From Planctomycetes bacterium UBA1146 (lineage in GTDB: Bacteria > Planctomycetota > UBA8108 > UBA1146): a stretch of DNA of 64,000 nt. Under the pieces are notes generated by a model that made no database searches, was not told the origin of the DNA, and was given only the letters and a program-made list of their open reading frames with translations. The stretch lies in the NCBI GenBank assembly GCA_002311345.1, contig DCAA01000026.1:183655-247654 (forward strand), read 5' to 3'. Shown here one piece after another: positions 29,083-37,299 of the stretch (position 1 is its first letter; each line of letters opens with the position of its first letter). The position numbers and the translations under genes were made by a program.

Positions 29083-31227
29083 TCAACCACTGATCCTCGC
29101 CATCCCCGCAGACTCCACGGCAATACCGTGGACAATTTCATTATAGGAGAGGACCGTCACAGACGGCACTTCCTTCTCCAGTAGCCTTCTGACAAAGATG
29201 CGCAGCGCCGGAGCAGTGAGAATCACGGGAGGGTGACCTTCCGATGCAAGATTTTCCAGCGGCCCTTCCAGCGCAGGGATCACTGCTTGATGGATCCGAG
29301 GCGGTAGTCGCAACTCCTCACCTACCACCAGTCCATCAACGGCATCCAGTAAGACATCCTCGATCTCAGGATCGATGGTGACAACTCTGATTTTGTTGTC
29401 CTCATCGACCAGAGGAGCGCAAATGCTCCGTCCCAACGAAGTTCTCACTCTCTCAGTGATCCGGATGAGATTCCGAGGGGTTTCCGCACCAACCTCCAGC
29501 GATGCTTCACCCAGGGTTTCCAGAATCTTCTCCATGTCCCGGATCGAAACTCCTTCAGCCAGTAACGATTGAAGGACCTTCTGGACTTCACCCAGGCGAA
29601 GCAGGTTGGGAATCAACTCTGCGACGAGAGGCTTCACCTCTTCGCTGACTCCTTCGAGAATTCTCGAGGTCTCGCCGCGGGTCAGGAGTTCTGGCAGATG
29701 GTCCTCGATTATCTTTTTGAGCTGGACCAGCAGCACATCCTGGGCACTGACTACCCGGTGGCCGATAGACTTCCTCATCTCACCTTCTTCGATGGAGATC
29801 CACTTCGCTCTTGCCCCGAACAGGGGTTCAGTGATCTCTTCTCCCTCGATTGCACTGATCGATCGATCTTCTTCGATGATCATGGCGTGGGTCGGACGCA
29901 ACGTACCCTTTGCACAGGGAATCTGGCGCAGCAGGATTCGATAATCCTGACGGTCGATATCGCGGATCAGCACCCTGGCGCGAACCGGAGGCAATCGAAA
30001 CCCGAGTTCTCCCAGGAGCGACTGCCGGAGTTGCTCGATTCTGTCCCCGAGAGGCAACTGAGCACCGCCAGGTTCCAGCAGACGGTGGAGTCCGTAGCCC
30101 AGTTCGATGGACAGCGGCTCATCGTGACTTGTGGGTCGATTGGGTAGGCCTTTCGACAACGCCGGAGCCACCGCAACGGTCTCCTGTATGAGACGATCCG
30201 TGGAATGTTCTGTCGACAATGACCTCTGTGGAGACCTCGTCACGTAGGCAATCACCAGAAATGCCACGGCGATGAAACCGAGAACGACGGTCGGAAGTCC
30301 GGTCGCAGCCAACAGCACCAAAACCCCGGCAGTAATCACTAGCGCCCGGGGATTGGCGAATACCTGTCCGACTACTGCATGGCCAATCTGTTCAGGTGTA
30401 GAAGCCCTTGTCAGCATCAGACCGGCCGCAATACTGATGAAGAGCGCCGGCAATTGAGTGGCCAGTCCATCTCCGATGGTAAGCGTTGTGAAGACTCTCC
30501 CCGCCTCGGAGAAACTCATAGAGTACTGAAAGATCCCGATGGTAAATCCACCGATGATATTGATCACCGTAATGATGAGTCCAGCGATGGCATCACCACG
30601 GACAAACTTGGAAGCACCGTCCATCGCTCCGTAGAAGTCCGCCTGACGGGCAAGATCCAACCGAGCTTGATTTGCCTCTTCTGCCGAAATATTTCCTGAG
30701 TTCAGATTTGCATCGATGGCCATCTGTGCACCAGGCATCCGGTCAAGTGTGAACCTGGCAGCCACCTCTGCGATCCTGGTCGCACCCTTCGTCACCACGA
30801 CGAACTGGATCACCACCAGTACAGCGAAGATGATGAAGCCTACGATGAGATTTGATCCGGATACGAAATTTCCGAAAAAGTTCACCACTTCACCTGCTGC
30901 GAACTCCCCTTCTTCACCTGCCCGACTCAATATCAGTCGAGTCGTGGCGATGTTCAGAGACAGCCGATACAGAGTTGCCAGCAGCAACATCGATGGGAAT
31001 GCCGCGAACTCCAGTGGCTTTTTCAAATACACAACGGTGAGGAGGACCAGCACTGAAAAAGCGATGTTTATCCCGAGCAGACCATCCATGATGGCGCCGG
31101 GTAGTGGCACCAAGATGGCAACCAGGATTCCCGCCAGCGCGATGACCAGTGCGAGATCACGGTTCCTCCCGATGGAGTCCTTCCAGTGAGAAGGGGCAAC
31201 CAGGGTGTTCATCTGCGCCTCGTTCAT
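29083..31227 (-). CDS. flhA: Flagellar export gate protein FlhA
   Basis: A 714-residue FlhA of full family length. The N-terminal half has eight hydrophobic segments including the start of the export gate (LALVIALAGILVAILVPLPG) and the conserved cytoplasmic loop near RFTLDRMPGAQMAIDANLNSG; the C-terminal half is the cytoplasmic nonameric ring domain that binds chaperone-substrate complexes. The ATG at 31227 overlaps the flhB stop. Acts in the export gate with FlhB, FliP, FliQ and FliR. Confidence 0.97.
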   Translation of the reverse strand: MNEAQMNTLVAPSHWKDSIGRNRDLALVIALAGILVAILVPLPGAIMDGLLGINIAFSVLVLLTVVYLKKPLEFAAFPSMLLLATLYRLSLNIATTRLILSRAGEEGEFAAGEVVNFFGNFVSGSNLIVGFIIFAVLVVIQFVVVTKGATRIAEVAARFTLDRMPGAQMAIDANLNSGNISAEEANQARLDLARQADFYGAMDGASKFVRGDAIAGLIITVINIIGGFTIGIFQYSMSFSEAGRVFTTLTIGDGLATQLPALFISIAAGLMLTRASTPEQIGHAVVGQVFANPRALVITAGVLVLLAATGLPTVVLGFIAVAFLVIAYVTRSPQRSLSTEHSTDRLIQETVAVAPALSKGLPNRPTSHDEPLSIELGYGLHRLLEPGGAQLPLGDRIEQLRQSLLGELGFRLPPVRARVLIRDIDRQDYRILLRQIPCAKGTLRPTHAMIIEEDRSISAIEGEEITEPLFGARAKWISIEEGEMRKSIGHRVVSAQDVLLVQLKKIIEDHLPELLTRGETSRILEGVSEEVKPLVAELIPNLLRLGEVQKVLQSLLAEGVSIRDMEKILETLGEASLEVGAETPRNLIRITERVRTSLGRSICAPLVDEDNKIRVVTIDPEIEDVLLDAVDGLVVGEELRLPPRIHQAVIPALEGPLENLASEGHPPVILTAPALRIFVRRLLEKEVPSVTVLSYNEIVHGIAVESAGMARISG

Positions 31228-32012
31228 CGTTCTTCCCTTTTCACGAGCAGTTTCTCATGAAGGTCGCGGCGACGGCGGCGCAGCAGCGGATCACCGTGAG
31301 CCTCCCGGTTCTCGTCTTCGACTTCTGTTCGGCTCATCATCAGCGACTGCCGGTACTGCCAGCGCTTATGTGCCCAATCGCCAGCAGAAATCAGCAGCAA
31401 TACTCCAGAGATCTTGATAAAGATCCACACCAGTCGGGATCCTGCAGTACTCACGATGATGGCAGGATCGGAGATTCCGGTACCCACAATTGCTTCGGGG
31501 CCCACCACCATCCCTCGCACTCCATGTACCAGAACTAGAATCACTGCCGAGATTTTTAAAAATCCGAAGGCCAATCTGCCAAATCCCTCATGGCTGAAAA
31601 TTTTTCTCATATTCCTGAAGGGATCGATACGCCCCAGATCAGGAGCGATTTCCGCTAATCGGATCTGGAATCCTACCTGCAACCACGTCGACAGAACTGC
31701 GACAACAAAGGTAATCAACAATATGGGACCAGAAAATACGATGACTGTTTTGATCGCATCTTCGAGCAGCAGGATTGCTGTCGATCCGTCCAGTTTCACG
31801 CTCGAGAGGTTTCCCAGAATCACTTTCACTGTGGTCGACAAGAGAGCGTACATCGTCGCGCAGAAGAAAAGGATTCCACCGAACCCGGCTAGCATCACCG
31901 CCGATCCCACCAGGTCGCGGCTGAGGGCAGTTCTTCCCTCGATTCTGGCTCTCTCCAACCTTCTGGCAGTCGGAGCTTCGGTCCGTTCATCATGGTGGAT
32001 GCGTTCACTCAT
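31224..32012 (-). CDS. flhB: Flagellar export protein FlhB lacking its C-terminal cleavage domain
   Basis: A 262-residue FlhB that contains the four membrane helices and the cytoplasmic linker (EDENREAHGDPLLRRRR), then ends after LVKREER. Usual FlhB proteins are about 350-380 residues and continue into a domain with the NPTH autocleavage site that switches substrate specificity. That domain is absent, and the stop overlaps the flhA start (ATGA), so truncation is not a gap in the window. No frameshifted remnant was seen. The missing domain could be encoded elsewhere (FlhX-like) or be dispensable. Confidence 0.88.
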   Translation of the reverse strand: MSERIHHDERTEAPTARRLERARIEGRTALSRDLVGSAVMLAGFGGILFFCATMYALLSTTVKVILGNLSSVKLDGSTAILLLEDAIKTVIVFSGPILLITFVVAVLSTWLQVGFQIRLAEIAPDLGRIDPFRNMRKIFSHEGFGRLAFGFLKISAVILVLVHGVRGMVVGPEAIVGTGISDPAIIVSTAGSRLVWIFIKISGVLLLISAGDWAHKRWQYRQSLMMSRTEVEDENREAHGDPLLRRRRRDLHEKLLVKREER

Positions 32013-32015
32013 GAG

Positions 32016-32849
32016 TCAGACCCCACCGATTCCACGGAGGATCAACTCCGAACCCTGGACACCCAGTTCAATGACAAATCGATAGATTTCTGCAATGAAC
32101 GGCAATGTCATGAACAGCACCAACATCCCGACTCCGGTACGAATCGAGAATCCTACGACGAATACGTTCATCTCCGGCACTGCTCGAGCCAGCATTCCAA
32201 GACCGATTGTCGTGGCCAGCAGAGCAATGCTCGCAGGCAACGCAATCTGCAAACCAAGTTTCCAGAGTTGTCCACCCAGTTCCCCCGTGAGCACTGTGGC
32301 AGATTCGGCAGTCAGACCACCGGTGAAAATATTGCCCATCATTCCCGGTGGAACCATTTCAAAAGAACCACACAGCGACAAGATGACGAGCCTGTGCCCC
32401 TCGAGAGCGAGGAAGACCAGGGCGGCAAATACCATCAAGAGTGTCGTCAGCGCAGTCGTGGATTGGCCCGTTACCGGATCCACCACTTCTGAGAAAGCGA
32501 ATCCCGAATCCTGTGACAGCAGTTGCCCCCCCAGGTGAGCAATCCACATCAAGATTCCTGCGGTGGCTCCCAGCACCCAGCCGAGAGCGAGTTCTCCGCA
32601 GATGGAGAAGGCGGCGATGGCCGGGCTGGAGAGCAACGATGCCATGTCACCGGAACCAGCCTCGGCATGAGCCGCGGTTACGATCGGTGCCACACACAGA
32701 GCGATCAGTGCTGCTAATCCGGCCTTGATCCGTGCCGGGATGAGCTTCGAGGAAAAGACCGGGAGTACCATCATCGCGCCAACGATTCTCGTAAATACAA
32801 GCAGCCAACCGCTCCAGGTACTGACAGAGAATTCCAGCAGATCGTTCAC
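32016..32849 (-). CDS. fliR: Flagellar export protein FliR
   Basis: A 277-residue membrane protein of the FliR family, part of the FliPQR export gate core. It has about six hydrophobic segments, with family features in VFSSKLIPARIKAGLAALIA, WIAHLGGQLLSQDSGFAFSE and RAVPEMNVFVVGFSIRTG. The GTG at 32849 overlaps the fliQ stop codon. It is three bases upstream of flhB. Confidence 0.95.
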   Translation of the reverse strand: MNDLLEFSVSTWSGWLLVFTRIVGAMMVLPVFSSKLIPARIKAGLAALIALCVAPIVTAAHAEAGSGDMASLLSSPAIAAFSICGELALGWVLGATAGILMWIAHLGGQLLSQDSGFAFSEVVDPVTGQSTTALTTLLMVFAALVFLALEGHRLVILSLCGSFEMVPPGMMGNIFTGGLTAESATVLTGELGGQLWKLGLQIALPASIALLATTIGLGMLARAVPEMNVFVVGFSIRTGVGMLVLFMTLPFIAEIYRFVIELGVQGSELILRGIGGV

Positions 32850-33133
32850 TGCTGTTCACCTCCCTCGAATACCTGAGATGACTCCTGGATGGAATTCCTC
32901 GCATAGTCGGTTGCCCAACCCAGCAGTAGCGGCATCAGCAGCAGCAGCACCAGAGCCACTGCGATGATCTTGGGTACAAACGTGAGGGTCTGATCCTGCA
33001 GATGAGTCAAGGCCTGGAACAGGCTCACCACCACACCAACTGCTAACATCACCAGCAGAATCGGGACTGCCAGTTGCAGAGCCACGAACAGGGCTTCCTG
33101 AAGCAGGTCGATCGCTATTCCGAATCTCATCAT
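32846..33133 (-). CDS. fliQ: Flagellar export protein FliQ
   Basis: A 95-residue protein with two hydrophobic helices joined by a short loop (SLFQALTHLQDQTLTFVPKI), as in FliQ, of which four copies surround FliP in the gate. Start is the ATG at 33133 overlapping the fliP stop; the next codon, also ATG, is an alternative. It overlaps fliR at its 3' end. Confidence 0.92.
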   Translation of the reverse strand: MMRFGIAIDLLQEALFVALQLAVPILLVMLAVGVVVSLFQALTHLQDQTLTFVPKIIAVALVLLLLMPLLLGWATDYARNSIQESSQVFEGGEQQ

Positions 33134-33975
33134 CCACCCACCGTTACCATGGTGGAGACCATCAACTGCTCTACGACCAGTCCCCATCCATCGACCAGAA
33201 CAAACACGAGGACCTTGAATGGCAAGGAAACGATCACGGGGGGAAGCATCAGCATCCCCATCGAGACCAGAATTGCCGAGACCACCAGATCTATCACCAC
33301 GAAGGGCAGATAGATCATGAAACCCATCTCGAAGGCCCTTCTCAGTTCGCTGAGAACAAATGCGGGCATGATCACCGTTGTCGGCAAAGCTTCGAGAAAC
33401 TTGCTCGAGATGAAACCGTTGTCGGTGTACTGGTTCTCGACGATCACGGGGGCACCAACGCGAGCCATCAACAAGAGATCACTCTCATCGATGGACCGAT
33501 ACATGAACTCCCTTATTCTCGTTTCTGCGTACTGAAACGCCTCTTCACCGGTGGGGACTCGACCGGTGGAAGGCGCAGGAACCTGGTCGGCGTAGGGCCC
33601 GATCGCATTGGTGTAGATGTCGCCCCAGATCGGTCCCATGACCGCGATGGTCAACATCAATGAAAGCCCGATCAAAACCTGATTCGGCGGTGATTCCTGG
33701 GTTCCGATCGCCCGACGAACAAATCCGAGCACCACGATGATTCTGGTGAAACAGGTGGTCAGGAGTAACAGGGCGGGCGCTATCGATAACACCGTCATGA
33801 TGAGGATCAACCGCAGCGAGATCCCGATGTTCTCGGGAGACCCACTCAGGACTTTCTCGATGATGCCTGATTCGGAAGCGATGTCACCCTGGGCTACCGC
33901 TTCCGGTGCCACCACCCAGAGGATGACGAGAGCACCCAGAATTCCCAGTAGCAGAGAGCGGCGGAAAGTCTTCAA
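33130..33975 (-). CDS. fliP: Flagellar export protein FliP
   Basis: A 281-residue FliP with an N-terminal signal peptide (about 28 residues, ending near A-V-A-Q-G) and four membrane segments; LSIAPALLLLTTCFTRIIVV and RVGAPVIVENQYTDN regions fit the family. The start is a TTG at 33975 with GAGGAGGAG upstream and an overlap with the fliO stop. FliP forms the pentameric core of the export gate. Confidence 0.95.
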   Translation of the reverse strand: MKTFRRSLLLGILGALVILWVVAPEAVAQGDIASESGIIEKVLSGSPENIGISLRLILIMTVLSIAPALLLLTTCFTRIIVVLGFVRRAIGTQESPPNQVLIGLSLMLTIAVMGPIWGDIYTNAIGPYADQVPAPSTGRVPTGEEAFQYAETRIREFMYRSIDESDLLLMARVGAPVIVENQYTDNGFISSKFLEALPTTVIMPAFVLSELRRAFEMGFMIYLPFVVIDLVVSAILVSMGMLMLPPVIVSLPFKVLVFVLVDGWGLVVEQLMVSTMVTVGG

Positions 33976-34685
33976 GTTCGTATCTCCTCCTCGACACGAT
34001 CGCCATATCCATCAAGCCGGTCCCGTAGCCACTGAATCTCGTTACTCACGTCCTGTGATTCAGATGCCTCACCGCTGGGGAGCTCGAAGGGATCCTCATC
34101 AGCGCCTGTCTTGGCCTTGTTGATCTCGGTGCAAAATTCGAGTCCGTAACTGAGATCCTTCACTTCCTGGATATCGGTGATCTCGCTGAGACAATCGATT
34201 CGGCCAGGGGAAGATCCGACAACGAGTACTCGCTCTCCAACCCTGACGATGATCATGCTCTGACGGTTTCCGATGGGAATCCTCGTCAGCACCTTCATCC
34301 TCGCATCCGTTCCTGGAATGACCCCAGGAGCATACTTTCGAACAAGAATGAAGCCGCCGATGCCAAGTCCCGCAATGATGATGATCGCACCTATCGCCTG
34401 GAGTGTTCGCCAGATGAACTCCGAACCACCAGTTGAATCCGTTGCAATAATTCCACCATTTGCAAGACGAACATCGGGCCCAGCACTAGCAGTAACCGAT
34501 GAAATTGTCTTTGTCGGTGGCATTACCTGCGACGCTATCGAGGCAGATGCCATCGAGAATACCAGTACCAGAGCCAACCCAACCTGAATCCAGTATCTGA
34601 ATCGAATCCCTGGAAGTATCGGTATCGACATCTGTAACTGCTTTACTGATTCCATGCTCACCCACTTCCCCTGCAAGAAACTCAC
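33972..34685 (-). CDS. fliO: Flagellar protein FliO-like
   Basis: A 237-residue protein with an N-terminal signal or anchor, one central membrane helix (TLQAIGAIIIIAGLGIGGFILVRKY) and a cytoplasmic domain with RIPIGNRQSMIIVRVGERVLVVG, the FliO signature. FliO helps FliP assemble and is cytoplasmic on its C-terminal side. The GTG at 34685 overlaps the fliJ stop (GTGA); inner ATG codons at 34655 and later are possible. The acidic tail is variable. Confidence 0.8.
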   Translation of the reverse strand: MSFLQGKWVSMESVKQLQMSIPILPGIRFRYWIQVGLALVLVFSMASASIASQVMPPTKTISSVTASAGPDVRLANGGIIATDSTGGSEFIWRTLQAIGAIIIIAGLGIGGFILVRKYAPGVIPGTDARMKVLTRIPIGNRQSMIIVRVGERVLVVGSSPGRIDCLSEITDIQEVKDLSYGLEFCTEINKAKTGADEDPFELPSGEASESQDVSNEIQWLRDRLDGYGDRVEEEIRT

Positions 34686-35164
34686 CCTGAAACCACCCGC
34701 TGGTCATCATTTTCCGACTGGATCCGTTTTGCGAAGCGAGTACTTGTCTCGTCATCAACGATCCGCTCACCCATCTTGACGATCCGTTTAAGACTCTCTT
34801 CTCTCCTTCGATCTTGTAGATTTTCGACAATCCGGTAGCGATTGACTGCCACCTCGACCTGCTCTCGAATTTCATCAGCAGCTGTAGCAAGTTGATCTGC
34901 AAGCTCTGCGTTCATCTTCGCTTCATTCCTTAATCTCGAGAGGTAATGGCGATGTACCAGCAACTGCTCGATGTCAATTCCAGCGTGATCCGATGCACGT
35001 ATCGAGTCGATCACTGCATGGTGTTCGATTTCGGACTCTCGTATCCGCGCTTGTTGCAAATGAAGTTCTCGAACACGGCGGTACAACTTCGAGAGTTCTA
35101 CATCCATCTCAGATTTCCTGAGGCGAAGCAGTGCATCGAGGCGGGAAGCGGATTTTGACATCAC
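34682..35164 (-). CDS. fliJ: Flagellar FliJ-like coiled-coil protein
   Basis: A 160-residue, almost entirely helical protein with heptad patterns and many charged residues (RRVRELHLQQARIRESEIEH, then LATAADEIREQVEVAVNRYR). FliJ is a central-stalk-like partner of FliI and FlhA. Sequence conservation is low in this family, so the call depends on position between fliI and fliO. The start overlaps the fliI stop. Confidence 0.75.
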   Translation of the reverse strand: MMSKSASRLDALLRLRKSEMDVELSKLYRRVRELHLQQARIRESEIEHHAVIDSIRASDHAGIDIEQLLVHRHYLSRLRNEAKMNAELADQLATAADEIREQVEVAVNRYRIVENLQDRRREESLKRIVKMGERIVDDETSTRFAKRIQSENDDQRVVSG

Positions 35165-36483
35165 ATGCCCTTCCTACAGGTGCCTCTGGAAATCTCGATT
35201 ACCCGATTCCGTGTCTCGAAAAAGTCACTCGTTTCTTCAGGTTTCTGTCGCAGTAGTTGTTCAATCTGCGGAAGCGAATCGATGGCCTCGTCAGATCGCT
35301 TGTCATGCCCACGGACATAAGCACCGAGGCGCAACATGTCTTCGATCTCTCTGTGAATGGCAACCTTCTCGACCAATGACCGGGCGGCTTCTAGATGTTG
35401 TTCGTCAACCACGGAGTTCATGGTTCTGCTGGTACTGGAGCAGGGATCGATCGGAGGAAACCAACCCTTGTTGGCGAGATCCCTCGACAACCAGATCTGG
35501 CCATCGAGGATTCCACGGACGGAGTCACCGATGGGATCGTGCTGATCGTCGCCCTCGACCAATACCGAGTAGAATGCCGTGATACTGCCATCCACTCCTG
35601 GCCCGGTTCTCTCGAGCAGCTTCGGGAGCATCGCGAATACACTCGGGGTGTAGCCCCGAGTGGTCGGTGGTTCTCCTGCGCAAAGCCCCACTTCACGCTG
35701 CGCGAGAGCAACACGCGTGATGGAGTCAACCAGCAACAGCACATCTTCTCCGCGATCCCGAAACCACTCGGCGATGGATGTAGCGACCCTTGCCGCTCTC
35801 AAACGCATCACTGCCGCTTCGTCTCCGGTCGCCACCACAACAACACTTCGAGCCAGCCCCTCTGGTCCAAGATCTCTCTCGATGAACTCTCGGACTTCTC
35901 GACCTCGTTCTCCAACCAGAGCAATCACTCTTACCGGCAATGCGGTGTTTCGAGCGATCATGCCCAGAAGAGTTGATTTCCCCACTCCACTACCAGAGAA
36001 GATGCCGAGGCGTTGTCCAACTCCCACGGTCAGTATCGAATCGAGTGCGCGAACTCCCGTATGTACAGGTATGCGGATCTTCTGACGTTTGAGCGCCGGA
36101 ACAGGGACATTGTTGATGGGCACCTTGTCTTTGATGGGTATGGGACCCAGTCCATCGATCGGAACCCCTCGCGCATTCACGACCCTCCCGAGCAGATGGT
36201 GAGAAACCGCAACACAAGGAATCTCACCGTCGTGAATCACTTCATCTCGTGGAGCAATTCCTTCGCTTCCATCCTCGGGTAGCAGATGCGTTCTTCCCTC
36301 GTCAAAACCCACCACTTCCGCAATCACACGATTCCCATCGCGAGTCACGATGGTGCACTCAGCCCCAACTGGCAGTGCAAGCCCTTGCGCCTCGACAATG
36401 ACACCGACGACACGGACCACTGCGCCACGAACTCGGATGAGTTCATCCAGGTTCACCGAATTCAGCGCGGAGATCAGATTCAT
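35161..36483 (-). CDS. fliI: Flagellum-specific ATPase FliI
   Basis: A 440-residue F1-beta-like ATPase that energises flagellar protein export. Walker A is GIFSGSGVGKSTLLGMIA, Walker B lies in VLLLVDSITRVALAQREVG, and the family-specific EPPTTRGYTPSVFAMLPKLLER segment is present. Start ATG at 36483 has AGGAG upstream, immediately after fliH. Length fits the family (430-460). Confidence 0.97.
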   Translation of the reverse strand: MNLISALNSVNLDELIRVRGAVVRVVGVIVEAQGLALPVGAECTIVTRDGNRVIAEVVGFDEGRTHLLPEDGSEGIAPRDEVIHDGEIPCVAVSHHLLGRVVNARGVPIDGLGPIPIKDKVPINNVPVPALKRQKIRIPVHTGVRALDSILTVGVGQRLGIFSGSGVGKSTLLGMIARNTALPVRVIALVGERGREVREFIERDLGPEGLARSVVVVATGDEAAVMRLRAARVATSIAEWFRDRGEDVLLLVDSITRVALAQREVGLCAGEPPTTRGYTPSVFAMLPKLLERTGPGVDGSITAFYSVLVEGDDQHDPIGDSVRGILDGQIWLSRDLANKGWFPPIDPCSSTSRTMNSVVDEQHLEAARSLVEKVAIHREIEDMLRLGAYVRGHDKRSDEAIDSLPQIEQLLRQKPEETSDFFETRNRVIEISRGTCRKGM

Positions 36484-37299
36484 CTATTTCTCCTGTGTAT
36501 CCTGGATCAGTGCAGCCTCGATCAAATCGAGTTGTATTTCTATTCCCAGATCCACACTTCCTGTGGCACTTCGAACACGACATCCGCCACGAACGATCGA
36601 CTCCACTCCCATCACCTCGGCACCCTCGGCTCCCTGTATCTTTTGGCCGAGAGTCGGTAGAAACTCGATGACTGTCGTCAAGTCGACAGGATTCACTTCG
36701 ATCTGTATCTTGCGTCTGTCACCGATTCTCTGGATTGCCAGTTCGATGTTCTCGGTGACGAGTTGGGGGAATTCGACGATCTCTCTCCTGAGAATGCGTT
36801 CGGCGATCCCCCGAGCCAGTGCAACCGTATCTCGACGGATTTCATCGATGGTGAGTTTCCAGCAACAGGTGAACTCATCGAGGACCTTCTCGAGCAACTG
36901 GGGCACCGAACCACAAGTATCTCCCAGCAGGGTCCTCGCCTGCTCCTGGATGAGAACATCCGCTTCACGCCTGCTCTCCTCGAGACCCTTTTGCATTCCT
37001 TGGGAAAATCCGGATTCAACACCTTCCCTGCGTCCAGCCGCTAATCCGCGCAAGCGTGCCTCTTGCTCGATCTCTGCCACTCGCTGGTTGGCTTCCGAGA
37101 TCTTGCGACGAACGTGCTCATCTGTCTCTTTCCTGGCCGTCTCGATCGCGGCCGTCAATTCGTTTCCCTCCTGAACCAGTTTCTTGCGCAAATCTGCGTA
37201 TGCAGCCTGAAGAGCATTCAGTTGTTGCCGCGCCGACTCGACAGAACACTCATCTTGAGTGCTCCCGGTACCGGGTTGAGAGAACACGGGGTCACTCAT
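36484..37299 (-). CDS. fliH: Flagellar assembly protein FliH-like
   Basis: A 271-residue protein with a long central coiled coil (QQLNALQAAYADLRKKLVQE to EARLRGLAAGRREG, including the Gly-rich stretch of FliH) and a C-terminal domain with SVDLGIEIQLDLIEAAL, resembling the V-type stalk E subunit or FliH. FliH binds and regulates FliI. The ATG at 37299 has AGGAGG and overlaps the stop of the fliF gene. Position between fliF and fliI, with no fliG between them, supports the call. Confidence 0.85.
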   Translation of the reverse strand: MSDPVFSQPGTGSTQDECSVESARQQLNALQAAYADLRKKLVQEGNELTAAIETARKETDEHVRRKISEANQRVAEIEQEARLRGLAAGRREGVESGFSQGMQKGLEESRREADVLIQEQARTLLGDTCGSVPQLLEKVLDEFTCCWKLTIDEIRRDTVALARGIAERILRREIVEFPQLVTENIELAIQRIGDRRKIQIEVNPVDLTTVIEFLPTLGQKIQGAEGAEVMGVESIVRGGCRVRSATGSVDLGIEIQLDLIEAALIQDTQEK

